DNA of 48,846 nucleotides from NCBI GenBank assembly GCA_013425335.1, contig JACCLG010000045.1, positions 1 to 48,846 on the forward strand, read 5' to 3'. Shown here one piece after another: positions 1 to 9,791 of this stretch. This stretch comes from Microcaldota archaeon. GTDB taxonomy: Archaea > Micrarchaeota > Micrarchaeia > Burarchaeales > Fermentimicrarchaeaceae. The first letter of the stretch is position 1. Every line of letters starts with the position of its first letter. The notes beneath the pieces are model-generated. The model saw nothing but the letters and a program-made list of their open reading frames with translations. It had not been told where the DNA came from and searched no databases. The translations under genes were made by a program, and so were the position numbers.

Positions 1-320
1 CCAGCATCAACAACCTTCTTTGTGAATTCGGGGTAGCAGAACATTCTGCCGTTGGTCTGCAGCTGAATCTCCTTATAGCCAAGTTCCTTTGCGTATGAGA
101 GAATTTCAATTATATCGGACCTAGTGGTGGGTTCACCTCCATTACAATCAAAAAGAACTCCTTTCTGTTTTTTACATCTGTTTTTATAAAGCTCTGATTT
201 GACCCGTAGGGTATCCTCTTCTGGTTTGATACTGTTTTGTCTTGGTCCGGGGGCGCAGAATATACAATTGTTATTACAAGCAGTACCCTTATTCGTTGCT
301 AGATCTATATGGACGGTCAT
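1..320 (-). CDS. Radical SAM domain protein, N-terminal part (cut by window edge)
   Basis: The reading frame starts at the ATG complementary to 318-320 and runs open to the window edge, giving 106 residues. Near the N terminus it has CNNNCIFC, the CxxxCxxC that binds the 4Fe-4S cluster of radical SAM enzymes. About 40 residues later comes NGGEPTTR, matching the GGEP SAM-binding motif, and then LQTNGRMF, the usual next strand. This is the start of a TIM-barrel radical SAM domain. Substrate and C-terminal domains lie outside the window, so the function cannot be named. The stretch is AT-richer than the genes to its right. It is divergent from the gene at 371. Confidence 0.85.
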   Translation of the reverse strand, partial: MTVHIDLATNKGTACNNNCIFCAPGPRQNSIKPEEDTLRVKSELYKNRCKKQKGVLFDCNGGEPTTRSDIIEILSYAKELGYKEIQLQTNGRMFCYPEFTKKVVDA

Positions 321-370
321 ACTAATCCTTGCATACTATTTTTTATTAACAAGTTCTTTAATTACTATTG
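321..370. promoter_or_regulatory. Divergent promoter region, radical SAM gene and GINS/PLD gene
   Basis: This 50-nt spacer holds an AT-rich core (TTTTTTATTAAC, 340-351). It is centred about 25 nt from both divergent start codons (320 minus, 371 plus). That is the usual archaeal TATA distance for leaderless or nearly leaderless mRNAs. There is no clear Shine-Dalgarno sequence before 371. Confidence 0.5.
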
Positions 371-1252
371 ATGGACCCAAAGGAAAAACTCTTCAAACTG
401 TGGAGCGGAGAGAAGGAAACGAAGAATCTGGAGAAGATGGGCAACAGCTTCTACAGTGAGATGGAGGAGCATATGAGAGGAGAGGTCCGCAGCGTTCTTG
501 AGGACGCGGAGAAGCTTCTCCTGAAAGGAGCGAGCATTGAGCCCAACAATGTCAGGGACATGCTTGAGGAGAAATCTGAAGCCGACCTGAAGAAAATCAA
601 CGAGGTATACAAGCTCAGGGACGAGAAGAACCTTGAGGCAGTGAGGCTTGACTCCCTCAACTTTGACAGGCTGAGCCTTGACGAGAGGATACTTTATGAG
701 TCCTTCATAAAAGCAAGGGATAGGTATAGGGAGCAGACCCTTGGGAAGATAGACAAGGTTGTGGAAGGAGGGTATAAGAGAGTGCTGAGGCTTTCCGCAT
801 GCTACTCCTCTGGAAGGAGCAGGAGCGAGATTCTGGAGCCTGAGAAAATAAAGAAGAATATTATGGATATGCTGGAGTTTGCGGAAGTGAGCGTTTACCT
901 TGTATCTCCTTGGATATGGGGTGTTGATGTAATACTTGAGAGGCTTGAGGAGCTGAAGAAGAAGAATTTGGATATAAGGATAGTCTGCAGGCCTGCGCTT
1001 GAGGGTGACGCATCCCACGGGGCGATGGTTGAGAGACTGCAGAAGGCGGGCATACCGATATGTATAAATCCAGTAGTGCACGCAAAGTTCTTCATTGTTG
1101 ATGAGGTGGAGGTGCTGTTCACCTCTGCAAATTTAACAAAAACAAGCCTGGAGAGGAATATTGAATTCGGGATGAGGACTTATGAGTTGAATGTTGTTGA
1201 CAGGTATATTGACGAATTCAGGAAGATGTGGGAGCAGACTGAGAAAGTCTAG
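371..1252 (+). CDS. GINS A-domain-like / phospholipase D-like fusion protein
   Basis: A 293-residue protein; ATG 371 is preferred over an upstream in-frame TTG. Residues about 5-130 resemble the helical A-domain of archaeal GINS subunits: FKLWSGEKETKNLEKM, then NSFYSEMEEHMR, then INEVYKLRDEKNL, then LSLDERILYESFIKARDRYR. Residues about 150-293 resemble one phospholipase D lobe, with VHAKFFIVD (H237, K239, D244 of the HxKxxxxD motif) followed by LFTSANLTKTSLERNIEFG. Only one HKD motif is present, so a nuclease-like PLD would need to dimerise. Known GINS proteins carry a small beta B-domain instead of a PLD lobe. The GINS call is by pattern only and less secure than the PLD call. topA follows 8 nt downstream. 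Confidence 0.6.
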   Translation: MDPKEKLFKLWSGEKETKNLEKMGNSFYSEMEEHMRGEVRSVLEDAEKLLLKGASIEPNNVRDMLEEKSEADLKKINEVYKLRDEKNLEAVRLDSLNFDRLSLDERILYESFIKARDRYREQTLGKIDKVVEGGYKRVLRLSACYSSGRSRSEILEPEKIKKNIMDMLEFAEVSVYLVSPWIWGVDVILERLEELKKKNLDIRIVCRPALEGDASHGAMVERLQKAGIPICINPVVHAKFFIVDEVEVLFTSANLTKTSLERNIEFGMRTYELNVVDRYIDEFRKMWEQTEKV

Positions 1253-1260
1253 GTGTTTAT

Positions 1261-3351
1261 ATGGCAGTGCTTATTATATGCGAGAAGCCGCGCGTTGCAC
1301 AGAGGGTTGCAATGGCGCTGGACAGCAATGCAAGGAGGAAGGCATTCAACGGGGTTGCCTACTACGAGGTAAGCAGGGGAGGGGAGCAGATATACGTTGC
1401 TCCTGCAGTTGGGCATGTCTACACCCTGAAGGAAAAGAACGGGGGAGGCTACCCCGTGTTTGATGTTGAGTGGGTTCCCCTATATCAGGTTGAAAAAAGC
1501 GCTTATTACACAAAGAAGTATCTTGACGTAATAAAATTCCTTGCAGGCAGGACTCAGGAGTATGTGAACTCCTGCGATTTTGATACTGAGGGCAGCATAA
1601 TCGGCTACAACATCATAAGGTTCGCATGCGGCAAGAATACCGGTAAGAGGATGAGGTTTTCCACCCTCACCGAAGATGAGCTTGCCGAGGCATACGACAA
1701 GAGGGAGGAGCTGGATTACAACAATGCTTATGCAGGGGAGGCGCGCAGCATACTTGACTGGCTGTGGGGCATAAACCTCTCAAGGGGCTTGATGAGCGCA
1801 GTGAGGCAGAGCGGGGAGTACAGGGTGATGAGCATAGGCCGGGTGCAGGGCCCCACCCTGAAGATACTCAGCACAAGGGAGAGGGAGATAGCTGCATTCA
1901 TACCAGCCCCATTCTGGCAGCTGTTTGCACACTGCAGAGGTGTGAAGTTCACCCATGAGAAGGGCAGGTTCTTCGAGAAGAAGGAGGCTGAGGAGGCAAA
2001 GAAGAAAACTAAGAGGAGCGGAACTGTAAGCAAGGTTGAGAGGAAAATTTTTGAACAGCCGCCCAACCCTCCTTTTGACTTGACTTCCCTGCAGATTGAA
2101 GCCTACAGGTGGTTCGGCTTCTCGCCCTCGCAGACTCAGGATATTGCGCAGGCTTTGTATGAGGCTGGCTTGATATCATACCCCAGGACAGCATCCCAGA
2201 AGCTGCCTGCGAAGCTCAACCTGCCGAGGATAATCAATATGCTCTCGAAGAACCCGAACTATGAAAAATTTGCAAATGAGCTTATTGCCAAGAACAGGTT
2301 CTACCCCAGGGAGGGAGGGAGGAGCGACTCGGCGCACCCAGCAATATTCGCAACAGGTGCGACCCCAAAGAAAAGCACCCCAGAGGCAGAGCTGAAGGTG
2401 TATGATTTGATTGCAAAGAGATTCCTCTCATGCTTCGCAGAGAATGCAGTGAGGGAGAGGATGCACGTGGAGCTGCTGCTTGGCGAAGAGAGGTATGTGG
2501 CAGACGGGGCTAGGGTGCTCAAGGAAGGGTGGATAAGCTTCTACAAGCCGTATGTTAGGTTTGAAGAGTCGGACCTTTCCAACTTCAAGGAAGGCGAGCA
2601 GGTTGAGATTGACAAGCTTGAGATGAGGAAGGACAAGACGAAGCCGCCTGCGAGGTATACGCCTGCTTCCATTGTACAAACACTGGAGGAGAAGGAGCTT
2701 GGGACGAAGGGGACGCGCTCAACCGTTCTGGACACATTATACAAGAGAGGGTACATAGCCGACAGGAGCATACGCGTGACTGAATTCGGGCTTGCCGTGT
2801 TCGATACTTTGAATCACAACTCCCCTGAGATTCTTGACGAGGAGATGACGAGGAAGCTTGAGAAGGACATGGAGTGGATACAGGAGGGCACTATAAAGGA
2901 AGAGAGAGTTATTGAGGAAGGCAAGGCAACACTCACATTAATTCTGCTGGGTTTCAAAGCGAAGGAGAAGGAAATCGGCAGAGAGCTTGCCGATGCGCTG
3001 AAGAAAACGACATTCGACCAGAATTTCATCGGTAAATGCCCCAAGTGCGGAGGGGATTTGAAGATAATCGTCTCAAAGGCAACAAGGAAAAGGTTTGTGG
3101 GTTGCTCCAGCTATCCCAAATGCTCGCAGAGCTATCCAATACCGCAGTTCGGGAGCATAAAGCCCCTGAAGAAGCCGTGCAAGGAGTGCGGGCAGCCCAT
3201 GATATTTGTGAGGAGCGGGAAGAAGGTATTCCAGATGTGTATAGACCCGAAATGCAAGAGCAAGGAGGGGTGGGGTAAACATGAGGCCGACAACAGTGGA
3301 CGCAGTGATAATAAGAGGAAAGCAAGTCCTCCTGGTCAAGCGAAAGTTTGA
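1261..3351 (+). CDS. topA: DNA topoisomerase I (type IA, archaeal)
   Basis: A 696-residue type IA topoisomerase that relaxes negative supercoils by passing strands through a transient 5'-phosphotyrosine break. The N-terminal Toprim domain starts MAVLIICEKPRVAQRVA, and its acidic motif is CDFDTEG (D106, D108, E110). The catalytic tyrosine is Y307 in GLISYPRTASQKLP. Near the C terminus are two Zn-ribbon-like clusters, CPKCGG...CSSYPKC and CKECGQ...CIDPKC. No helicase domain is attached, so this is not reverse gyrase. The last about 24 residues are low complexity, and they are encoded by DNA that also encodes the start of the Nudix gene (71-nt overlap). An AGGTG element lies just before the ATG. 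Confidence 0.95.
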   Translation: MAVLIICEKPRVAQRVAMALDSNARRKAFNGVAYYEVSRGGEQIYVAPAVGHVYTLKEKNGGGYPVFDVEWVPLYQVEKSAYYTKKYLDVIKFLAGRTQEYVNSCDFDTEGSIIGYNIIRFACGKNTGKRMRFSTLTEDELAEAYDKREELDYNNAYAGEARSILDWLWGINLSRGLMSAVRQSGEYRVMSIGRVQGPTLKILSTREREIAAFIPAPFWQLFAHCRGVKFTHEKGRFFEKKEAEEAKKKTKRSGTVSKVERKIFEQPPNPPFDLTSLQIEAYRWFGFSPSQTQDIAQALYEAGLISYPRTASQKLPAKLNLPRIINMLSKNPNYEKFANELIAKNRFYPREGGRSDSAHPAIFATGATPKKSTPEAELKVYDLIAKRFLSCFAENAVRERMHVELLLGEERYVADGARVLKEGWISFYKPYVRFEESDLSNFKEGEQVEIDKLEMRKDKTKPPARYTPASIVQTLEEKELGTKGTRSTVLDTLYKRGYIADRSIRVTEFGLAVFDTLNHNSPEILDEEMTRKLEKDMEWIQEGTIKEERVIEEGKATLTLILLGFKAKEKEIGRELADALKKTTFDQNFIGKCPKCGGDLKIIVSKATRKRFVGCSSYPKCSQSYPIPQFGSIKPLKKPCKECGQPMIFVRSGKKVFQMCIDPKCKSKEGWGKHEADNSGRSDNKRKASPPGQAKV

Positions 3352-3664
3352 GCCATTCAAAGGGATGTGGGTGGTTCCAGGGGGGTTTGTTGAGGAGGGG
3401 GAGACAGTTGAGGAAGCTGCAAGAAGAGAGGCATTGGAGGAGACCGGAGTGAAGGTGAAGCTTGTGAAGCTTGTTGGGGTTTACTCAGACCCAAAGAGAG
3501 ACCCGAGAGGTAACATTTCAGTGGCGTTCATTGCGAAGCCGCTCTCAGGGAAATTGAAGGGCGACGTGGAAGTGGAGGATGTGAAGTGGTTCAATTTAGA
3601 TGAACTACCGCCTCTTGGTTTTGACCATGCGAAGATGATTGATGATGCGAGGAGGATGCTGTGA
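3281..3664 (+). CDS. Nudix hydrolase (ADP-ribose pyrophosphatase-like)
   Basis: A 127-residue single-domain Nudix protein. The Nudix box GGFVEEGETVEEAARREALEETGV fits Gx5Ex7REUxEExGU and provides the Mg-binding glutamates. The N terminus (VDAVIIRGKQVLLVKRKFEPFKGMW) and the C-terminal DVKWFNLDELPPL strand are typical of NDP-sugar or ADP-ribose hydrolases, but substrate cannot be read from sequence. The ATG follows a purine-rich GGAGGGGTGGGG element inside the topA 3' end, so translation probably starts within topA. Its stop overlaps the next start by 4 nt (GTGA), consistent with one transcription unit. Confidence 0.9.
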   Translation: MRPTTVDAVIIRGKQVLLVKRKFEPFKGMWVVPGGFVEEGETVEEAARREALEETGVKVKLVKLVGVYSDPKRDPRGNISVAFIAKPLSGKLKGDVEVEDVKWFNLDELPPLGFDHAKMIDDARRML

Positions 3665-4437
3665 AAGTTTCGCTTGATTTGAACAGCAGCGCGCAGGAGA
3701 ACGCCGCTCTTTACTATGAGAAAGGAAAGAAGATGAAGGAAAAGATTGAGGGAACTGAGAAAGCAATTGAAGATACGAAAAAGGAGCTGGAGAAGTTCGA
3801 GGCTGTTGTTGAGAAAATGCCGAGGATGAAAAGAAAGAGGCAGTGGTATGAGAAGTTCCACTGGTTCGTCAGCAGCAACGGCTTCCTCGTCATCGGGGGG
3901 AGGGACGCGGAGCAGAATGAGCTCCTCTATTCAAAATACTTTGAGGATGCGGACATGTTCATGCATGCGGATGTGCACGGAGCCCCCTTTGTCATTGTGA
4001 AAAACGGCTCAGGCGCACCTGAAAAGACTCTGGAGGAGGCGGCGCAGTTTGCAGCAAGCTATTCCAGCGCATGGAAGGATGGGGTTGGAGCTGTAGATGT
4101 TTATGCAGCGGGAAAGGAGCAGGTGAGCAAGCACTCCCACGGGGAGCATGTCCCTAGGGGAGGGTTTGTGATAAAGGGAAACCGAAAGTGGTTTAAAAAC
4201 ATCGAGTTAAAAATGTATATTGGAGCGACCGAGAGCGGTATTGAGTGCATACCCGCGAGATGCGGGAAGGAGCGCTTCATATCGCATTTCGAGATAAAAC
4301 CTGGTGGAGTTGGAAAAGGCGACCTTTCCAAGAAGCTGTTTCAACTCTTATCAGAGAAACTCAGTGAGAAAGGAATAACTGCGGAGGATATAACCAGAGC
4401 TCTTCCCCCAGGAGGAGGGGAGCTTGCGGTAGGGTGA
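3661..4437 (+). CDS. Stand-alone NFACT-R (DUF814) protein, RqcH/NEMF C-terminal half
   Basis: A 258-residue protein with a GTG start overlapping the Nudix stop. Residues about 5-55 are a coiled coil beginning VSLDLNSSAQENAALYYEKGKKMKEK. Residues about 60-180 form the NFACT-R domain: WYEKFHWFVSSNGFLVIGGR, then ADMFMHADVHGAPFVIVK, then HVPRGGFVIKGNRKWF. In full RqcH/Rqc2/NEMF proteins (about 600 residues or more) these follow an NFACT-N domain and HhH region and act on stalled 60S/50S ribosomes. Here the N-terminal half is absent, and the upstream gene is an unrelated Nudix protein, so this is either a split RqcH or a DUF814-only protein. Confidence 0.85.
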   Translation: MKVSLDLNSSAQENAALYYEKGKKMKEKIEGTEKAIEDTKKELEKFEAVVEKMPRMKRKRQWYEKFHWFVSSNGFLVIGGRDAEQNELLYSKYFEDADMFMHADVHGAPFVIVKNGSGAPEKTLEEAAQFAASYSSAWKDGVGAVDVYAAGKEQVSKHSHGEHVPRGGFVIKGNRKWFKNIELKMYIGATESGIECIPARCGKERFISHFEIKPGGVGKGDLSKKLFQLLSEKLSEKGITAEDITRALPPGGGELAVG

Positions 4438-4442
4438 TTTGA

Positions 4443-6593
<2,151 letters not shown>

Positions 6594-6597
6594 TTGA

Positions 6598-6990
6598 ATG
6601 CTCGACGTGAGAATATTCTTCAAATCCGTTGTGCTCTTCACAGCAGCTGCATTGATAATCTACGCAGTCACACCAACAGGCATAGAGTTCCTGCTGAAGC
6701 TCCTGGCACTGGATGTTGGCCTGGCATTGCTCACGCCTTTTGCTTACCCCAGCATAAGAGGGATTAGGGAAGGGGACCGAGTTGTGGTTCTACTCTCTGA
6801 GAAGGAGCTTCCCTTTAGCATGCTGTATACACGCTCCAATGCTGTTGCCAGCAGCAACGGGAGGATGGGGGGCAGGATAAAAGTAAGATTCGGTGACGGC
6901 AGCGAGGAGGAAGGAGTAGTAGTCTCCTATGCAGGTCTTTTCGCGCCTGCAAAAGTCAGGATTCTTGAGAAGGGCATAAAGGTGGTGTGA
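6598..6990 (+). CDS. Small membrane protein with C-terminal beta domain, unknown function
   Basis: A 130-residue protein not recognised as a named family. Residues about 8-50 form two hydrophobic segments (VVLFTAAALIIYAV and LLKLLALDVGLALLTPFAY). The rest looks like a soluble beta-rich domain (GDRVVVLL, GGRIKVRFGDG, EGVVVSYAGLF, AKVRILEKGIKVV) of the size of a small barrel. It starts 4 nt after cdc48, and the following M50 protease starts directly after its stop. It may be a partner or regulator of that protease; this rests on gene order only. Confidence 0.7.
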   Translation: MLDVRIFFKSVVLFTAAALIIYAVTPTGIEFLLKLLALDVGLALLTPFAYPSIRGIREGDRVVVLLSEKELPFSMLYTRSNAVASSNGRMGGRIKVRFGDGSEEEGVVVSYAGLFAPAKVRILEKGIKVV

Positions 6991-7581
6991 GTGGAGACTA
7001 CTGAGATTTTTGACATTGTTGTATCCGTCATTGCCCTGTCAGTTGCATTCTCGTTCGGCAAGACGGAGTATTTCCCCATAATACTGCTCACTGTTGGGGT
7101 GGGGTTTGTAGCCCATGAGCTCGCCCACAGGTTCGTTGCAAGGCATTACGGCGCAGTTGCATTCTTCAAGGCATGGCCAGAGGGGCTTCTGCTCATGTTT
7201 GCAATGGCATTCATAACAGGTGGGCAGTTTCTCTTTGCAGCCCCTGGCGCGGTGTATATATACTCCAGCAGCCTCAGCAGGAGGGAGAACGGCATTATAT
7301 CAATTTCAGGCGCTCTCATGAACTGCCTGCTTGCTGTTCTCTTCCTCTTTATAGGGCTGGCAATTGGAATTGGATTTGGGGAGAGCCAAAAAGCATTGGA
7401 TTTGGCAACGGCATTCATAACTTTCGGAACTTTTACCAACTTCTATCTTGCTTTCTTCAACATGATTCCCATACCTCCTCTTGACGGCAGCAAGGTGATT
7501 GCCTGGAGCTTTGAGGTGTGGGCTGCATTCATGCTTCTGCTGGTGATTCTTGTATTCTTTGTTCCTACATTCGTTTTGTGA
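6991..7581 (+). CDS. M50-family intramembrane zinc metalloprotease (site-2 protease-like)
   Basis: A 196-residue polytopic membrane protein with a GTG start directly after the previous stop codon. It has about five to six hydrophobic segments. The zinc site is HELAH (HExxH) in VGVGFVAHELAHRFVARHYG, and the third ligand region is NMIPIPPLDGSKVIAWS, the N-x-P-PLDG motif of S2P/SpoIVFB-type proteases. It has no PDZ or CBS domain and is among the minimal forms of the family. It cleaves in or near the membrane; substrate unknown. The adjacent 130-residue membrane protein is its most likely partner. Confidence 0.88.
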   Translation: METTEIFDIVVSVIALSVAFSFGKTEYFPIILLTVGVGFVAHELAHRFVARHYGAVAFFKAWPEGLLLMFAMAFITGGQFLFAAPGAVYIYSSSLSRRENGIISISGALMNCLLAVLFLFIGLAIGIGFGESQKALDLATAFITFGTFTNFYLAFFNMIPIPPLDGSKVIAWSFEVWAAFMLLLVILVFFVPTFVL

Positions 7582-7589
7582 GGGATGAG

Positions 7590-8429
7590 ATGCGCTGGGG
7601 GCCTGCGGGCATACCAATGGAGTTTGAGGGCAATACTGCCGGGGCTATTGGCTACACTGCAAAGGAGGGGTTGAATGCATTTGAGTGCGAGTTCGTGAGA
7701 GGAGTAAAGATGAGAAATGACATGGCGGTGGAGGCAAGAAAGGAGGCTGAGAAGAACAAGGTTTCGCTGAGCGCCCACGCGCCCTACTGGATAAATTGCG
7801 CTGCAAAGGAGAGAATGAAGGTTGATGCGACTCTGAGGAACATACTTGACACCGTGAGAATTGCAAAGGTACTTGGCGCAGGAGTTATAGTATTCCACCC
7901 TGGCTTCTACATGGGAAGGAGCCCTGAGGAGACAATGACGCTAGTGAAAAAAACTCTGGAGGAAGCACTTGGGAGGATGGAGCAGGAGAGGATAAGCAAT
8001 GTCTGGCTGGGCTTGGAGACAACTGGGAAAGGAACGCAGTTCGGCACTCTTTCGGAGAATATTGAGCTTTCTGCCTCGCTTGAAATGACAAAGCCTGTTG
8101 TTGACTTTGCCCATATACACGCAAGGTATGGCGGAATTCTGAAAAAGAAGGAGGATTACCTGAAGATATTCACGGAGATTGAGAATAAACTCGGGGAGGA
8201 GGCTGTAAAGAACTTTCACTCCCACTTCAGCGAGGTTGCATTTGGGGATAAGGGGGAGAAGCACCACATGATTATTGGGGAGGCATATTCCCCTCCATTC
8301 AAGCCTCTTGCTGAGGTGCTTGTTGAGAATGGGTATGAAGGAACGATAATTTCCGAGAGCCCCCTGCTTGACATTGACGCATTGAAGATGAAGAGGATGT
8401 ATGAGGAAGCCGCTTCAAGGAAAAGATGA
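7590..8429 (+). CDS. Endonuclease IV-like (AP endonuclease family 2) protein
   Basis: A 279-residue TIM-barrel protein. The ATG at 7590 follows a GAGGGATGAG element; an in-frame GTG at 7578 overlapping the protease stop is the alternative. Metal-ligand motifs appear in endonuclease IV order: SAHAPYWIN, VFHPGFYMG, WLGLETTGKGTQFGTLSE, VDFAHIHARYGG, NFHSHFSEV and IISESPLLD. Family members nick 5' of abasic sites with three Zn ions in base excision repair. It is divergent from E. coli Nfo but the ligand set looks complete. A sugar isomerase of the same fold is less likely given the full DFAHIHAR and SHFS motifs. Confidence 0.85.
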   Translation: MRWGPAGIPMEFEGNTAGAIGYTAKEGLNAFECEFVRGVKMRNDMAVEARKEAEKNKVSLSAHAPYWINCAAKERMKVDATLRNILDTVRIAKVLGAGVIVFHPGFYMGRSPEETMTLVKKTLEEALGRMEQERISNVWLGLETTGKGTQFGTLSENIELSASLEMTKPVVDFAHIHARYGGILKKKEDYLKIFTEIENKLGEEAVKNFHSHFSEVAFGDKGEKHHMIIGEAYSPPFKPLAEVLVENGYEGTIISESPLLDIDALKMKRMYEEAASRKR

Positions 8430-8432
8430 GTA

Positions 8433-8470
8433 TTTATATTCTGTCATGTTAAAATTAGTTGCTGGAGGTG
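8433..8470 (+). promoter_or_regulatory. TATA-like element and strong Shine-Dalgarno for the 8477 gene
   Basis: TTTATATTC (8433-8441) is a plausible TATA box. GGAGGTG (8464-8470) lies 6 nt before ATG 8477, which decides that start over an earlier in-frame codon at 8459. The gene can therefore be transcribed apart from the upstream operon. Confidence 0.55.
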
Positions 8471-8476
8471 TTTCCG

Positions 8477-9145
8477 ATGGAGATGAGAAAACTTGCCTTT
8501 CTTGCGTTGTTCACGATAATTTCGCTGGTTGCATACCAGTTTAAATTTTCGACCATACTGGGAGTGCCGTCGCAGAACTTCAACTTCTTCCAGTTCATCG
8601 GTCCTATAGGGGCTGGCCTTTTCAGCACAGGACTCGGAGTTGTATCTGTTTTATTTGTAGAAATATTGAATTTTCTTATCTCTGGAAACGCGCTTGACCC
8701 GATAACACTGGTGAGATTCACCCCGATGATGTTCGCAGCGTTCTATTTTGGCTCGAAGAGCAGGAGCAGGGTGATAGTTCCTCTTGTATGCATGGGGCTT
8801 TTCGTGTTAAACCCATTCGGCAGGCAGGCATGGTACTATTCATTGTTCTGGCTTATACCCGTTGCAGCAGCCCTCCGGAAGGACAATCTTTTCCTGAGAA
8901 GCCTTGGGGCAACATTCACTGCCCATGCAATAGGCGCAGTTGCTTTCCTGTATGCATTCAGCATACCTGCTGATGTCTGGGCAACGCTTGTGCCGATAAC
9001 TGCATTTGAGAGGCTTTCCTTTGCAATTGGGATAAGCATCTCTTACATAGCAGTGAATACAATTCTGAGTGGTATTTCAAGCAGGGTGGATTTGAGGGCT
9101 TTGAGAATAGACCCTAGGTATGTGCTATTCAAGGCGCAGGATTAG
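8477..9145 (+). CDS. Polytopic membrane protein, possibly ECF-transporter S-component-like
   Basis: A 222-residue protein with about six hydrophobic segments and short loops. The N-terminal half reads FIGPIGAGLFSTGLGVVSVL, then FVEILNFLISG, then LVRFTPMMFAAFYFG. This spacing of Gly-rich helices resembles substrate-binding membrane subunits of energy-coupling-factor transporters, but no subfamily motif was recognised and no EcfA/EcfT genes are nearby. Its 3' end overlaps convergent purN by 17 nt. Function is unassigned; the ECF comparison is weak. Confidence 0.75.
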   Translation: MEMRKLAFLALFTIISLVAYQFKFSTILGVPSQNFNFFQFIGPIGAGLFSTGLGVVSVLFVEILNFLISGNALDPITLVRFTPMMFAAFYFGSKSRSRVIVPLVCMGLFVLNPFGRQAWYYSLFWLIPVAAALRKDNLFLRSLGATFTAHAIGAVAFLYAFSIPADVWATLVPITAFERLSFAIGISISYIAVNTILSGISSRVDLRALRIDPRYVLFKAQD

Positions 9146-9791
9146 GCACATACCTGACTCTCCTGCCCTCTATGATATACCTGCCTTTTGAGAAGGAGTT
9201 CACAATCATAGGCAAACCAACATGCTCCCTTTCCAGTATTTTTGATGAAACCTCGTCCTCGGTTTTGCAGCTGCTTATGTCGACTGTCTCTTGGTATATG
9301 ATTGGCCCGCCGTCTGGGGAGGCATCAACAAAATGAATAGTATAGCCTGATATTTTCACTCCGTAATTGAAGGCATCCTTCTGGGCATGGGTTCCCGGGA
9401 AGCAGGGCAACAAGGCAGGATGTATGTTGATTATCCTTCCCTTATAATCCTCAAGGAACTTCCTGTCGGTTATCAGCCTCATGTAGCCTGCAAGCACAAC
9501 AAGCTCAACATTGAACTCCTCAAGCTTCTTCCTTATTGCATTGTCGTGCTCCTCCCTGTAGAGGTATTTGCCTCTCTCTATAGAGAAGGCGGGTATGTTG
9601 TTCTCCCTCGCTATCTGCAGTGCTTTGGCATCTGGATTGTCTGAGATTAGGACAGACATAGTGACATTGACTTTACCGCCCTTCACTCCGTCAACTATGG
9701 ACTGAAAGTCACTTCCTCTCCCGCTCGCAAGCACGCCAACACGTATTTTCCCCATAGATAGCTTATGTTCGCGCAGCTTAAAAAACTTCAT
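9129..9791 (-). CDS. purN: Phosphoribosylglycinamide formyltransferase (GAR transformylase)
   Basis: A 220-residue enzyme that transfers a formyl group from 10-formyl-tetrahydrofolate to GAR in purine synthesis. Motifs: VGVLASGRGSDFQSIVDG (N-terminal phosphate loop), INIHPALLPCFPG (catalytic Asn and His) and HFVDASPDGGPII (catalytic Asp). The start at 9791 overlaps the folC stop by 4 nt (ATGA), with an AAGGAG about 11 nt upstream. An internal ATG at 9755 (MGKIRVGVL) matches the usual family start, so the first 12 residues may not be translated. It is the last gene of the glyA-folD-folC-purN run, whose products make and use folate one-carbon units. Confidence 0.95.
   Translation of the reverse strand: MKFFKLREHKLSMGKIRVGVLASGRGSDFQSIVDGVKGGKVNVTMSVLISDNPDAKALQIARENNIPAFSIERGKYLYREEHDNAIRKKLEEFNVELVVLAGYMRLITDRKFLEDYKGRIINIHPALLPCFPGTHAQKDAFNYGVKISGYTIHFVDASPDGGPIIYQETVDISSCKTEDEVSSKILEREHVGLPMIVNSFSKGRYIIEGRRVRYVPNPAP

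Noticed and set aside
1261-3351. Reverse gyrase as a marker of hyperthermophily
   Set aside because: The topoisomerase has no helicase-like domain, so growth temperature cannot be inferred from it.
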